Assembly (NCBI RefSeq): GCF_026236535.1
Contig: NZ_JAHTMW010000013.1
Location: 204,934-268,933 of the forward strand
Length of the DNA: 64,000 bases
Source of the DNA: Streptomyces sp. SKN60
Lineage (GTDB): Bacteria; Actinomycetota; Actinomycetes; Streptomycetales; Streptomycetaceae
Direction of reading: 5' to 3'
Positions 17,151 through 25,941 of this stretch are shown here, piece after piece; within the stretch, counting starts at the first letter, position 1, and the number at the start of each line of letters is the position of its first letter. The notes beneath the pieces are model-generated. The model saw nothing but the letters and a program-made list of their open reading frames with translations. It made no database searches and was not told where the DNA came from. The translations under genes were made by a program, and so were the position numbers.

Positions 17151-18014
17151 GTGCAGCGCAAGGCGTACGGGTCCGTGGTGGTCTCCGCGGTGGCCATGGC
17201 CCTGGGGGTCGGGCTGACCGGCTGCTCCTCCGGTACCGCCCCGAGTGCGGAGACGGTGGACGCCAAGGCGGGTCCGGCCACCACGACGGCGGCGCCCGGG
17301 CGCTACCGGACGCTGTTCGAGCCGTGTGGTGCCGTGCCGCAGGCGACCTTGAAGGATCTGCTGCCGGGGGCCGCCGCGCTGTCGGACGCCGAGCGGGACC
17401 GGACCTATCGGGGGACGGCGGCGGCGACGTTCGACACAGACCGGCGGGTGGGGTGCAGCTGGAAGGCGGACGCGCCCGACGCGACGCACCGGCTGACGCT
17501 GGACTTCGAGCGGGTGGTGTCGTACGACCCGGCGGTCAGCGACGCCGACCGCGCGCAGGAGGTGTTCGGGAGCAAGCAGTCGGCCGCGGGCATCGTCGCG
17601 CCGCCGCCGACCACGACCCAGACCCCGGCCACGGCCCCGACCCCGACCGGTGCCCCGACCGGTGCCCCGAGCGGCGCGGCCACCTCCGCGCTCGCCGGGC
17701 ACGAGCCGTCGCACGGGAGCACGGCCCCATCGGCCCCGTCCGCCCCGGCTACTCCCGCCTCGCCGACGACCGGTCTGGAGCCCCGTACGCTCGACGGGCT
17801 CGGCGAGGTCGCGTTCGTGAACGACACGCTCGCCGCGCCCGGCCCGTCGGGCGCGAAGCGGCTCGTGAGCGTGGTGTTCCGCACATCGAACGTCATCGTG
17901 ACGGTGGCGTACGAAGAGCAGACGACGACCTCCGCCGAGGTGCCCGACAGCAGGGAGCTGCAGGAAAAGGCCCGGAATCTGGCCCGGCTGCTCGCCGAGC
18001 GGCTTGAGGAGTAG
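17151..18014 (+). CDS. DUF3558-type lipoprotein
   Basis: 287 residues from a GTG at 17151. The N-terminus AYGSVVVSAVAMALGVGLTGCSSG is a lipoprotein signal with lipobox LTGC, so the protein should be anchored to the outer face of the membrane. A Thr/Pro/Ala-rich stretch (TQTPATAPTPTGAPTGAPS) in the middle is an unstructured insertion in the domain. FEPCGAVPQATLKDLLPGAA and VGCSWKADAP are the two DUF3558 cysteine blocks. It has a paralogue immediately downstream. The function is unknown. Confidence 0.85.
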   Translation: MQRKAYGSVVVSAVAMALGVGLTGCSSGTAPSAETVDAKAGPATTTAAPGRYRTLFEPCGAVPQATLKDLLPGAAALSDAERDRTYRGTAAATFDTDRRVGCSWKADAPDATHRLTLDFERVVSYDPAVSDADRAQEVFGSKQSAAGIVAPPPTTTQTPATAPTPTGAPTGAPSGAATSALAGHEPSHGSTAPSAPSAPATPASPTTGLEPRTLDGLGEVAFVNDTLAAPGPSGAKRLVSVVFRTSNVIVTVAYEEQTTTSAEVPDSRELQEKARNLARLLAERLEE

Positions 18015-18148
18015 CCGTCCGGACCCGCTCCGTGAGCGGCGTCGGACCACGTAACGTGTCGGCGTATCCGCCCGTCGGCAGCCGGCCGTCGGCCGGCCGG
18101 ACGCGCTCAGGGCGCCCCCGGACCGTACGACAAGCGACTGAAGGAACC

Positions 18149-18883
18149 ATGCAGCGATCTGCCCCGCGCCTCTCCCGCATACTCGCCTGCGCCGCCGTCC
18201 CGGTGATGCTCGTCGCCGCCGGCTGCTCCTCCGGATCGGACTCCGGCGACAAGGGCTCCGGTGCCCCGGACAAGGGGGCGTCCTCGTCCGCGGCGGCGCC
18301 GCAGCCCACGCAGTCGACGAAGAAGGTGGAGCCGGCGAAGTTCGGGAAGCTGCCGGAGATCTGCAAGTCGGTCTCGTCGAAGACGGTCGAGAGCCTCGTG
18401 CCGAAGGTGAAGAACAAGAACGGCACGGAGGCCACCTCCAGCGATGCCGCGAGCCGTGGCGGTTGCTCGTGGAACGGTCTGGAGGACAAGGGCACGAAGG
18501 GCTCGCAGTACCGCTGGCTCGATGTGTCGTTCTACCGTTACGAGTCGGACGCGACGCTCGGCAGCGGCCAGGAGCGGGCCACGGAGAGCTACGCCAAGGA
18601 GCTGGCGAAGGTCCAGGCCACGGCGGGTGCGAAGAAGCTGAAGACGACGCAGACGACGGGCGTCGGCGAGCAGGCGGACACGGTGACGTACCAGTTGCGC
18701 AAGACGGACGAGGACTTCCAGTACGCCTCGGTGGTCGCGCGTGCGGGCAATGTGGTGGTGCTGCTGTCGTACAACGGTGCCGGTTACGCCGGGGCTGACA
18801 CTCCGTCGGACAAGACGATCTCGGATGGTGCGCTGAAGGCCGCCAAGGAGGCGATCGCCGCCGTCGAGGCGGCCAACAAGTAG
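18149..18883 (+). CDS. DUF3558-type lipoprotein (paralogue)
   Basis: 244 residues from an ATG at 18149 with AAGGAA upstream. The lipoprotein signal is LACAAVPVMLVAAGCSSGSD, with Cys after VAAG. DUF3558 blocks are KLPEICKSVSSKTVESLVPK and RGGCSWNGLED, with a beta-rich C-terminal half. It shares signal, cysteine pattern and order with the preceding gene, so the pair arose by tandem duplication. The role is unknown, probably extracytoplasmic. Confidence 0.85.
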   Translation: MQRSAPRLSRILACAAVPVMLVAAGCSSGSDSGDKGSGAPDKGASSSAAAPQPTQSTKKVEPAKFGKLPEICKSVSSKTVESLVPKVKNKNGTEATSSDAASRGGCSWNGLEDKGTKGSQYRWLDVSFYRYESDATLGSGQERATESYAKELAKVQATAGAKKLKTTQTTGVGEQADTVTYQLRKTDEDFQYASVVARAGNVVVLLSYNGAGYAGADTPSDKTISDGALKAAKEAIAAVEAANK

Positions 18884-19035
18884 GCGTCTGCACGGCGTCT
18901 GTACGGCGTCTGTACGACGTTTGCGCGCCGTTTGTGCTGATTCGTTCCGGAGCCCGTCCCTCCCCCGGGGGTCGGGCTTCGCGCACATGTGCCAGTCTGT
19001 GCCCGCGAGATGTCGAACGACGGGAGGGATCGCGG

Positions 19036-20313
19036 GTGGCCGCGATGCAGCTGACACGCACGCACCGGATACTCATCGGCCTGGTCGTCGCGGGTGCGGT
19101 GATCATCGCCGGGATCGGTTTCGCCGGCTCGTACGCCGCGGTGCGCGAGCTCGCCGTCGACAAGGGCTTCGGGAACTTCTCGTACTTCTTCCCGATCGGC
19201 ATCGACGCGGGCATCTGTGTGCTGCTCGCGCTCGATCTGCTGCTGACCTGGATCCGGATCCCGTTCCCGTTGCTGCGGCAGACGGCGTGGGTGCTGACGG
19301 CGGCGACGATCGCGTTCAACGGCGCGGCGGCGTGGCCGGACCCGCTGGGTGTGGGCATGCACGCGGTGATCCCGGTGCTGTTCGTGGTCGCGGTGGAGGC
19401 GGCGCGGCACGCGGTGGGCCGGATCGCGGACATCACGGCCGACAAGCACATGGAGGGCGTGCGGCTGACCCGCTGGCTGCTGTCGCCGATTCCGACGTTC
19501 CGGTTGTGGCGGCGGATGAAGCTGTGGGAGCTGCGTTCGTACGAGCAGGTGATCAAGCTGGAGCAGGACCGGCTGATCTATCAGGCGCGGCTGCAGGCCC
19601 GGTTCGGGCGGGCGTGGCGGCGGAAGGCGCCGGTGGAGGCGCTGATGCCGCTGCGGCTTGCGAAGTACGGCGTGCCGCTGGCGGAGACGGCGGCGGCGGG
19701 CCTGGCGGCGGCCGGTGTGGAACCGGCCCTGCTGCCGCCGGCCCCGGTGGCTCCGGTGGCTCCGGTGGCTCCGGTGGCTCCGGAGCTGCCCCAGGCGCAG
19801 GCGCAGGCGCAGGCGCAGATGCAGCCGGTGCAGGTGGCGGCGCAGGTGCCCGGGCAGACGGTGCCCGGGCAGACGGTGCCGGCTCAGGCGGTGCCCGCTC
19901 AGCAGGGTGTTCCGGGTGAGGACGGCAACCCGTGGTTCGCGGCGCAGCAGCTCTCGCCGGAGACCTATCAGGGTACGTACGACCCTCAGATCGTGGAGGG
20001 TCTGGAGCCGACTCCGGTGCCGATCCCGCAGGGTCCGGACGATGTTCCGCCGCCGGGTCCGGAGGAGTTCGAGGAGTACTCGGAGTTCGTGGACGAGGAG
20101 CCGTCGACGGTCGAGTTCGCGGAGTCGGCGTACAAGGCGATGTGGGACTACGTGGAGGAGAACCAGGAGTTCCCGACGTCGGAGCAGCTCGACATAAGGC
20201 TGAGTGACCGGTACGGGATCACTCATCCGCGGAGTACGTCGATCCTGCGGGAGTTGATCCCGCAGTTGCGGCTCCGGATCGAGCAGGAGTGGGCGGAGAC
20301 CCACACGCCGTAG
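19036..20313 (+). CDS. DUF2637 membrane protein
   Basis: 425 residues from a GTG at 19036, 9 bases after GGGAGG (an ATG at 19045 is less well placed). Four membrane spans fill residues ~9-125 (ILIGLVVAGAVIIAGIGFAG, GIDAGICVLLALDLLLTW, AWVLTAATIAFNGAAAW, VIPVLFVVAVEAARHAV), the DUF2637 pattern related to SpdB-like plasmid spread proteins. Then come a charged helical region and a Pro/Ala/Gln-rich linker with PVA and QA repeats coded by CCGGTGGCT and CAGGCG units. A C-terminal winged-helix-like domain (AYKAMWDYVEENQEFPTSEQLDIRLSDRYGI) ends the protein. The function is unknown. Confidence 0.85.
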   Translation: MAAMQLTRTHRILIGLVVAGAVIIAGIGFAGSYAAVRELAVDKGFGNFSYFFPIGIDAGICVLLALDLLLTWIRIPFPLLRQTAWVLTAATIAFNGAAAWPDPLGVGMHAVIPVLFVVAVEAARHAVGRIADITADKHMEGVRLTRWLLSPIPTFRLWRRMKLWELRSYEQVIKLEQDRLIYQARLQARFGRAWRRKAPVEALMPLRLAKYGVPLAETAAAGLAAAGVEPALLPPAPVAPVAPVAPVAPELPQAQAQAQAQMQPVQVAAQVPGQTVPGQTVPAQAVPAQQGVPGEDGNPWFAAQQLSPETYQGTYDPQIVEGLEPTPVPIPQGPDDVPPPGPEEFEEYSEFVDEEPSTVEFAESAYKAMWDYVEENQEFPTSEQLDIRLSDRYGITHPRSTSILRELIPQLRLRIEQEWAETHTP

Positions 20314-20331
20314 GCGGCGCCCGCTCATGAG

Positions 20332-20370
20332 ACCGCCCTCCTCCGCGCGATGCGGAGGAGGGCGGTTTTC
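20332..20370 (+). terminator. Intrinsic terminator after the DUF2637 gene
   Basis: 15-base inverted repeat ACCGCCCTCCTCCGC / GCGGAGGAGGGCGGT with a 5-base loop, followed by TTTTC on the plus strand. Confidence 0.85.
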
Positions 20371-20420
20371 GTCGGCTCGGGCCGTCGGTTCGGGCCGTCG
20401 GTTCGGGCCGACGGTGACGG

Positions 20421-22142
20421 CTAGGCGCCGAGCAGCTTGCGCACGCGGTCCGCGCCGACCGCGAGCAGCAGCGTGGGGAGGCGGGGGCCGGTCTCGCGGC
20501 TCACGAGGAGCTTGTAGAGGAGGGCGAAGAAGGAGCGCTGGGCGAGCTTGAGCTCCGGGGTGGGCTTGGCTTCGGGGTCGAGGCCGGCCATGACCTTCGG
20601 GACGCCGTAGACCAGGGTGGTCAGGCCGTCGAGGGACCAGTGGGTGTCGAGGCCCTCCAGGAGGAGGCGCAGCGACTCGCGGCCTTCGTCGTCGAGCGAG
20701 CCGAGGAGTGCGGTGTCGGGCTCGTCGCGGACGATGGTGCGCTGGTCGGCCGGGACCTGGGTGGTGATCCAGTTCTCGGCGCGGTCGAGGCGCGGGCGGA
20801 CCTCGTCGAGCGTGGTGACCGGGTTCTCCGGGTCGAGCTCGGTGAGGATGCGCAGGGTCTGCTCGTCGTGGCCGGCGGTGATGTCCATGACGGAGGCCAG
20901 CGTCCGGTACGGCAGGGGGCGCGGGGTGCGCGGGAGCTCGCCGGCGGCGGTGCGGGCGGCGCGGGCGTGGGCGGCGGCGTCGGCGGGGAGCACGGTGCCG
21001 TCGGCGACCTTGGCCTCCAGCTTGTCCCACTCGTCGTAGAGCCGCTGGATCTCCTGGTCGAAGGCGACCTTGAAGGACTGGTTGGGGCGGCGGCGGGCGT
21101 AGAGCCAGCGGAGGAGCTGGGGCTCCATGATCTGCAGGGCGTCGGCCGGGGTGGGGACGCCGCCGCGGGAGGAGGACATCTTGGCCATGCCGCTGATGCC
21201 GACGAACGCGTACATGGGGCCGATGGGCTGGACGCCGTCGAAGATGCCGACGATCTGGCCGCCGACCTGGAAGGACGAGCCGGGCGAGGAGTGGTCGACG
21301 CCGGAGGGCTCGAAGATCACGCCTTCGTAGGCCCAGCGCATGGGCCAGTCGACCTTCCAGACCAGCTTGCCGCGGTTGAACTCGCTGAGCTTGACGGTCT
21401 CGGCGAAGCCGCAGGAGGAGCAGGTGTAGGAGAGCTCGGTGGTCTCGTCGTCGTAGCCGGTGACGGTGGTGAGGTCCTTCTCGCACTGGCCGCAGTAGGG
21501 CTTGTACGGGAAGTAGCCGGCGCCGCCGCCGGAGCCGTCGTCCTCGCCGGCGGCGCCGGAGCCTTCGGCGGCCTCCAGCTCGGCCTCGTCGACGGGCTTC
21601 TGGGACTGCTTCTTGGGGGCCTTCTTCGTCCGGTACTGGTCGAGGATGGCGTCGATGTCGCCGCGGTGGCGCATGGCGTGCAGGATCTGCTCGCGGTAGA
21701 CGCCGGAGGTGTACTGCTCGGTCTGGCTGATCGGGTCGTACTCGACGCCGAGCTCGGCCAGCGCCTCGACCATGGCGGCCTTGAAGTGCTCGGCCCAGCT
21801 CGGGTACGGCGAGCCGGCCGGGGCCGGGACGGAGGTCAGCGGCTTGCCGATGTGCTCGGCCCAGGACTCGTCGACGCCCGCGACGCCGTTGGGCACCTTG
21901 CGGTAGCGGTCGTAGTCGTCCCAGGAGATGAGGTGGCGGACCTCGTGTCCGCGGCGGCGGATCTCGTCGGCGACCAGGTGCGGGGTCATGACCTCGCGGA
22001 GGTTGCCCAGGTGGATCGGGCCGGAGGGGGAGAGGCCGGAGGCGACGACGACCGGTTTGCCAGGCGCACGTCGCTCCGACTCGGCGATGACCTCGTCCGC
22101 GAAACGGGAGACCCAGTCGGTCTCGGTGCTGCTCTGAGCCAC
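20421..22142 (-). CDS. lysS: Lysyl-tRNA synthetase, class I
   Basis: 573 residues from a GTG at 22142. It charges tRNA-Lys. This is the archaeal-type class I enzyme: the HIGH-like motif is ASGLSPSGPIHLGN near residue 35 and the KMSKS-like motif is GISGMAKMSSSRGG near residue 300. A four-cysteine zinc knuckle (CGQCEKD...CSSCGF) lies in the middle. A low-complexity acidic insertion (AEGSGAAGEDDGSGGGAG) precedes the knuckle. It is divergent from argS, an order common in Streptomyces. Confidence 0.95.
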   Translation of the reverse strand: MAQSSTETDWVSRFADEVIAESERRAPGKPVVVASGLSPSGPIHLGNLREVMTPHLVADEIRRRGHEVRHLISWDDYDRYRKVPNGVAGVDESWAEHIGKPLTSVPAPAGSPYPSWAEHFKAAMVEALAELGVEYDPISQTEQYTSGVYREQILHAMRHRGDIDAILDQYRTKKAPKKQSQKPVDEAELEAAEGSGAAGEDDGSGGGAGYFPYKPYCGQCEKDLTTVTGYDDETTELSYTCSSCGFAETVKLSEFNRGKLVWKVDWPMRWAYEGVIFEPSGVDHSSPGSSFQVGGQIVGIFDGVQPIGPMYAFVGISGMAKMSSSRGGVPTPADALQIMEPQLLRWLYARRRPNQSFKVAFDQEIQRLYDEWDKLEAKVADGTVLPADAAAHARAARTAAGELPRTPRPLPYRTLASVMDITAGHDEQTLRILTELDPENPVTTLDEVRPRLDRAENWITTQVPADQRTIVRDEPDTALLGSLDDEGRESLRLLLEGLDTHWSLDGLTTLVYGVPKVMAGLDPEAKPTPELKLAQRSFFALLYKLLVSRETGPRLPTLLLAVGADRVRKLLGA

Positions 22143-22360
22143 GGTCGGTTCGTCCTTCTTCCTTGGTTCCTTCGGAAAGCCTGCGGGCCGGTCGGCCCCA
22201 CACGAGTCATTGTCCCAGACGGAAGGACGCACTCCGAGGTTGTCCACAGGACGGAACACGCTCCGGGGTTGTCCACAGGGGGAGAAAACTCGTTGCCCGC
22301 CCGTGGGACACTTGACAGGCGAAACAGCCCGTAAGTCTCCCACCACAGGAACGGAAGCTC
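22143..22360. promoter_or_regulatory. lysS-argS divergent promoter region with two DnaA-box-like sites
   Basis: 218 bases between divergent starts. TTGTCCACA, the strong Streptomyces DnaA-box sequence, occurs twice in the same orientation, at 22240-22248 and 22269-22277. Both lie inside a larger imperfect direct repeat, CTCCGRGGTTGTCCACAGG, with a 29-base period. Whether DnaA binds here or the repeat serves the argS promoter is unknown. Confidence 0.6.
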
Positions 22361-24133
22361 ATGGCCTCGGTCCCTTCCCTCGCTTCGACCGTGCAGCAGC
22401 GCCTCGCGGAAGGCCTCTCGGCAGCCCTGCCGGAGGCCGGGTCCGCCGACCCGCTGCTGCGACGAAGCGACCGGGCCGACTTCCAGGCCAACGGCATCCT
22501 GGCGCTCGCCAAGCAGCTCAAGGGCAATCCGCGTGAGCTGGCGACCAAGGTCGTCGAGGCCATCCCGGCCAATGACGTGCTGCAGGAGATCGAGGTCTCG
22601 GGCCCCGGCTTCCTCAACATCACGGTCTCCGACGCGGCGATCGTGAACACGCTCGCGGCCCGTGCCGCCGACGCGCGGCTCGGCGTGCCGTTCAACGAGG
22701 CGGCGGGCACGACGGTGATCGACTACGCCCAGCCGAACGTGGCGAAGGAGATGCACGTCGGCCACCTGCGGTCGGCGGTGATCGGCGCGGCGATGGTCGA
22801 GATCCTGGAGTTCACCGGCGAGCAGGTGGTCCGGCGTCACCACATCGGCGACTGGGGCACCCAGTTCGGCATGCTCATCCAGTACCTGATCGAGCACCCG
22901 CACGAGCTGGACCACAAGGCCGAGGGCGCGGGCGCGGAGGTCTCCGGCGAGGAGGCCATGTCGAACCTGAACCGGCTGTACAAGGCGTCGCGTGCGCTCT
23001 TCGACTCCGACGAGGAGTTCAAGACGCGGGCCCGTGCGCGGGTCGTGGACCTGCAGGCGGGCGACGAGCAGACCCTCGCCCTGTGGCAGCGGTTCGTCGA
23101 CGAGTCGAAGATCTACTTCTACTCGGTCTTCGAGAAGCTCGACATGGACATCCGTGACCCCGACATCGTCGGCGAGTCGGGCTACAACGACATGCTTCAG
23201 GAGACCTGCCGGATCCTGGAGGAGTCGGGCGTGGCCGTCCGCTCCGAGGGTGCGCTGTGCGTGTTCTTCGACGACATCAAGGGCCCGGAGGGCAACCCGG
23301 TCCCGCTGATCGTCCAGAAGTCCGACGGCGGCTTCGGCTATGCGGCGACGGACCTGTCGGCGATCCGCGACCGGGTGCAGAACCTGAAGGCGTCGACCCT
23401 GCTGTACGTGGTGGACGCGCGTCAGTCGCTGCACTTCAAGATGGTCTTCGAGACGGCCCGGCGGGCCGGCTGGCTGAACGACGAGGTGAAGGCGCACCAG
23501 CTGGCCTTCGGCACGGTCCTCGGCAAGGACGGCAAGCCGTTCAAGACCCGTGAGGGCGAGACCGTGCGGCTGGTGGACCTGCTCGACGAGGCGGTCGAGC
23601 GTGCCTCGGCGGTTGTCCGCGAGAAGGCCGGCCAGGACCTGTCGGAGGACGAGATCGCCGAGCGGGGTGCTCAGGTGGGCATCGGCGCGGTGAAGTACGC
23701 GGACCTGTCGACGTCGGCGGCGCGGGACTACAAGTTCGACCTGGACCAGATGGTCTCGCTGAACGGCGACACCTCGGTGTACCTGCAGTACGCGTACGCC
23801 CGTATCCAGTCGATCCTGCGCAAGGCCGGTGACGCGAAGCCCGCGGCCCACTCGGAGCTGGCACTCGCAGCCTCGGAGCGGGCACTCGGCCTGCACCTGG
23901 ACTCGTTCGGCGAGATCATCCAGGAGACCGCCGAGGAGTTCGCCCCGCACAAGCTGGCCGCGTACCTCTACCAGCTGGCGTCGCTGTACACGGCGTTCTA
24001 CTCGGAGTGCCCGGTCCTGAAGGCCGACACCCCGGAGCAGGTCGAGAACCGCCTCTTCCTCTGCGACCTGACCGCCCGGACCCTCCACCAGGGCATGGCC
24101 CTGCTGGGCATCCGGACGCCCGAGCGTCTCTGA
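22361..24133 (+). CDS. argS: Arginyl-tRNA synthetase
   Basis: 590 residues from an ATG at 22361. It charges tRNA-Arg. The N-terminal Add-1 domain (VQQRLAEGLSAALPEA...) precedes the catalytic core with the HIGH motif in DYAQPNVAKEMHVGHLRSAVIGAAM. The C-terminal anticodon-binding DALR domain (LDLDSFGEIIQETAEEFAPHKLAAYLYQLASLYTAFY region) ends in LGIRTPERL, as is usual. Housekeeping; it marks the left flank of the biosynthetic island. Confidence 0.95.
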   Translation: MASVPSLASTVQQRLAEGLSAALPEAGSADPLLRRSDRADFQANGILALAKQLKGNPRELATKVVEAIPANDVLQEIEVSGPGFLNITVSDAAIVNTLAARAADARLGVPFNEAAGTTVIDYAQPNVAKEMHVGHLRSAVIGAAMVEILEFTGEQVVRRHHIGDWGTQFGMLIQYLIEHPHELDHKAEGAGAEVSGEEAMSNLNRLYKASRALFDSDEEFKTRARARVVDLQAGDEQTLALWQRFVDESKIYFYSVFEKLDMDIRDPDIVGESGYNDMLQETCRILEESGVAVRSEGALCVFFDDIKGPEGNPVPLIVQKSDGGFGYAATDLSAIRDRVQNLKASTLLYVVDARQSLHFKMVFETARRAGWLNDEVKAHQLAFGTVLGKDGKPFKTREGETVRLVDLLDEAVERASAVVREKAGQDLSEDEIAERGAQVGIGAVKYADLSTSAARDYKFDLDQMVSLNGDTSVYLQYAYARIQSILRKAGDAKPAAHSELALAASERALGLHLDSFGEIIQETAEEFAPHKLAAYLYQLASLYTAFYSECPVLKADTPEQVENRLFLCDLTARTLHQGMALLGIRTPERL

Positions 24134-24152
24134 CACCCGGCAGCACGGGAAT

Positions 24153-24190
24153 GGACGGCCATGCCTTCGGGCATGGCCGTCCTCGCTTTT
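24153..24190 (+). terminator. argS terminator
   Basis: 13-base inverted repeat GGACGGCCATGCC / GGCATGGCCGTCC around a TTCG tetraloop, followed by TCGCTTTT. Confidence 0.85.
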
Positions 24191-24237
24191 CCCGGCGCTC
24201 ATAGCGACGCCCATTCGCAAAGAAAATGTGGCGGCTC

Positions 24238-24333
24238 GTCAAGAAGTGTCAAGACTGAAAGACATTTCAAGATTGACATGGCAGTACGTCAGGACGGGGG
24301 AATCGCCCCCGTTTTCGGCGTTAGCTTGCGGGC
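24238..24333 (+). promoter_or_regulatory. Island promoter with shared GTCAAG-type operator
   Basis: CGTCAAGAAGTGTCA at 24238-24252 contains two GTCA units 10 bases apart, with a third TTTCAAGA at 24266. TTGACA at 24274-24279 could be a -35 box. The same 15-base element (13 of 15 identical) occurs at 38722-38736 before the lysW operon. This suggests that one regulator controls both transcripts. Confidence 0.55.
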
Positions 24334-25098
24334 ATGGATATCTTCACGCTGCCCCGCTTAGGGCTGCTCGTTCCGCCCGAGAACCCCATCGCGGAACCCG
24401 AGTACCACCAACTGCTCGGCTCCGAGATGAATGTGTACACGACGCGTTTCCCGGTGACTCCCGGATTCACCCTGGAAACGATGGAGATGTACAACGAGGT
24501 GCTTCCCGATGTGCTCGCCACCTTCGGGACCATGCAACTCGACGGCGCCGTCGTGGCGTGCAACGCCTCGCACTATCTGCTGGGCCCCGACGGGGACCGC
24601 GCCTTCTGCGCGGAGCTGTCGGAGCGCTGCGGGTTCCCCGTGCAGTCGACGACGCTGGCCATCCTCGACCTGTGCGACGCGCTGGGGGTGCGCAGCCTGA
24701 CGCTGGTGTCCCCGTACGCGTCGTGGCTCACCGAACTGTCCCGCGGCTACTGGGAGAAGGCCGGCCTGACCGTCGAGCGGATCGTGCTCGCGCCCGCCGG
24801 GCCGAACCCGCCGGGCCGCGGCGAGGAGAAGGACGAGGACTTCAACCCGTACCTCGTGACGACGAAGACGCTCCTGGAGCGCATACGGGAGGCCGACGTC
24901 CCCGAGGACGGGACCGTGCTGTTCACCGGCACGGGCATGGGGACGCTGCCGGCCGTGGCCGCGCTCGCCGCCGAGGGCACGCGGCGGACCCTCATCACCT
25001 CCAACAGCGCGGCGGCGTGGTGGGCGCGGCGCACCGCGGGGCTCGCCGGCGCCGGTGAGCACGCCCTGCTCCAGCGGATCGACGGGGCGGTGCGATGA
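24334..25098 (+). CDS. Asp/Glu racemase-fold enzyme (maleate isomerase/arylmalonate decarboxylase-like), single catalytic Cys
   Basis: 254 residues from an ATG at 24334. The fold markers are LGLLVPPENPIAEPEY near the start, GAVVACNASHYLLG with Cys76, and LTLVSPYASWLTELSRGYWEKAGLTV. Family racemases and maleate isomerase use two cysteines, and arylmalonate decarboxylase keeps only the second. Here the second position (about residue 198-200) reads LFTGTGMGTLP with no Cys, so only the first remains. That argues against a two-base racemase and for an isomerase, decarboxylase or lyase step. The stop overlaps the start of the next SDR (ATGA), so they are one operon. The promoter shares an operator with the lysW operon. 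Confidence 0.7.
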   Translation: MDIFTLPRLGLLVPPENPIAEPEYHQLLGSEMNVYTTRFPVTPGFTLETMEMYNEVLPDVLATFGTMQLDGAVVACNASHYLLGPDGDRAFCAELSERCGFPVQSTTLAILDLCDALGVRSLTLVSPYASWLTELSRGYWEKAGLTVERIVLAPAGPNPPGRGEEKDEDFNPYLVTTKTLLERIREADVPEDGTVLFTGTGMGTLPAVAALAAEGTRRTLITSNSAAAWWARRTAGLAGAGEHALLQRIDGAVR

Positions 25099-25835
25099 CG
25101 ACCTCCGAATCCCTCGTGGCCGTGGTGAGCGGCGCCGCGTCCGGGATCGGGGCGGCCGCCGCGGCCGCCCTCGCCGCCCGGGGCATTCGCGTCGCCGGCC
25201 TGGACCTGAAGCCCGACGAGGTCGCCGCCCCGGCGGTCGGGATCGCCTGTGACGTCACCGACGACGCCTCCGTGCGCGCCGCGGTCGCGCAGGCCGTCGA
25301 GCGCTTCGGCCGGGTCGACATCGTCGTCAACAACGCGGGCATCGCCGCCCAGGGCGACATCACGGGCAACGACGACGACGAGTGGCGGCGGGTCCTCGAC
25401 GTGAACGTCATCGGCATGGTGCGGCTCGCCCGTGCCGCGCTGCCGCATCTGCGCGAGTCCCCGGCGGCCGCGATCGTGAACACCTGCTCCGTCTTCGCGC
25501 TGACCGGCGTGCCCCGGCGCACGCTGTACTCCGCGTCCAAGGGCGCGATCTACTCGCTGACGCTCGCGATGGCCGCCGACCACGTCCGGGAGGGCATACG
25601 GGTCAACGCCGTCGCCCCCGGCGCCGTCGACACGCCCTGGATCGCGCGCGTCCTGGCGCTGGCCCCGGACCCGGCGGCGGCGCGGGCCGAGCTGAACGAG
25701 CGGCATCCCCTCGGGCGGCTCGCACGCCCCGAGGAGGTCGGCGAGGCCATCGCCTATCTGGCCACCCCCGCCTCCTCCGGCACCACCGGCACGGTCCTCA
25801 CCGTCGACGGCGGCATCCACGCCCTGCGCCTGTAG
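25095..25835 (+). CDS. Short-chain dehydrogenase/reductase
   Basis: 246 residues from an ATG at 25095, overlapping the preceding stop by four bases (translational coupling). The cofactor motif is VVSGAASGIGAAAAAALAARGIRVAGLDLK; Asp after the second strand suggests NAD(H). NNAG lies near residue 80. The catalytic set is Ser in NTCSVFALTGVPRRTLYSASKGA (Tyr-x3-Lys as YSASK). The ending TGTVLTVDGGIHALRL is typical of 3-oxoacyl/sugar dehydrogenase-like SDRs. It probably acts on the product of the racemase-fold enzyme or on an intermediate of the amino-group-carrier pathway; this is inferred from co-regulation. Confidence 0.88.
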   Translation: MTTSESLVAVVSGAASGIGAAAAAALAARGIRVAGLDLKPDEVAAPAVGIACDVTDDASVRAAVAQAVERFGRVDIVVNNAGIAAQGDITGNDDDEWRRVLDVNVIGMVRLARAALPHLRESPAAAIVNTCSVFALTGVPRRTLYSASKGAIYSLTLAMAADHVREGIRVNAVAPGAVDTPWIARVLALAPDPAAARAELNERHPLGRLARPEEVGEAIAYLATPASSGTTGTVLTVDGGIHALRL

Positions 25836-25902
25836 CCGCCCGCCGGCGCTGCCCGCCGCCCGCGCGGCCGCTCCCCCGGAGCCCCGTCCCCGCACGCCGC
25901 CC

Positions 25903-25941
25903 TTGACCTTCACATCAATGGAAAGGTTTCAGGATCTCGTC
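25903..25941 (+). promoter_or_regulatory. MerR-type promoter/operator before the MFS gene
   Basis: TTGACC (25903-25908) is followed by a 22-base imperfect dyad, 25906-25927, with arms ACCTTCACAT and ATGGAAAGGT, then TTTCAGGAT. The dyad fills a long -35/-10 spacer (about 20 bases), as is usual for MerR-activated promoters. The start ATG at 25942 is so close that the mRNA is probably leaderless or nearly so. An almost identical copy lies before the SDR at 28025. Confidence 0.65.

Noticed and set aside
18784..22203. Minus-strand open frame of 1139 codons across DUF2637 and lysS
   Set aside because: Arg/Pro-rich nonsense; it is a shadow of lysS and of the DUF2637 gene, both of which have clear family motifs.
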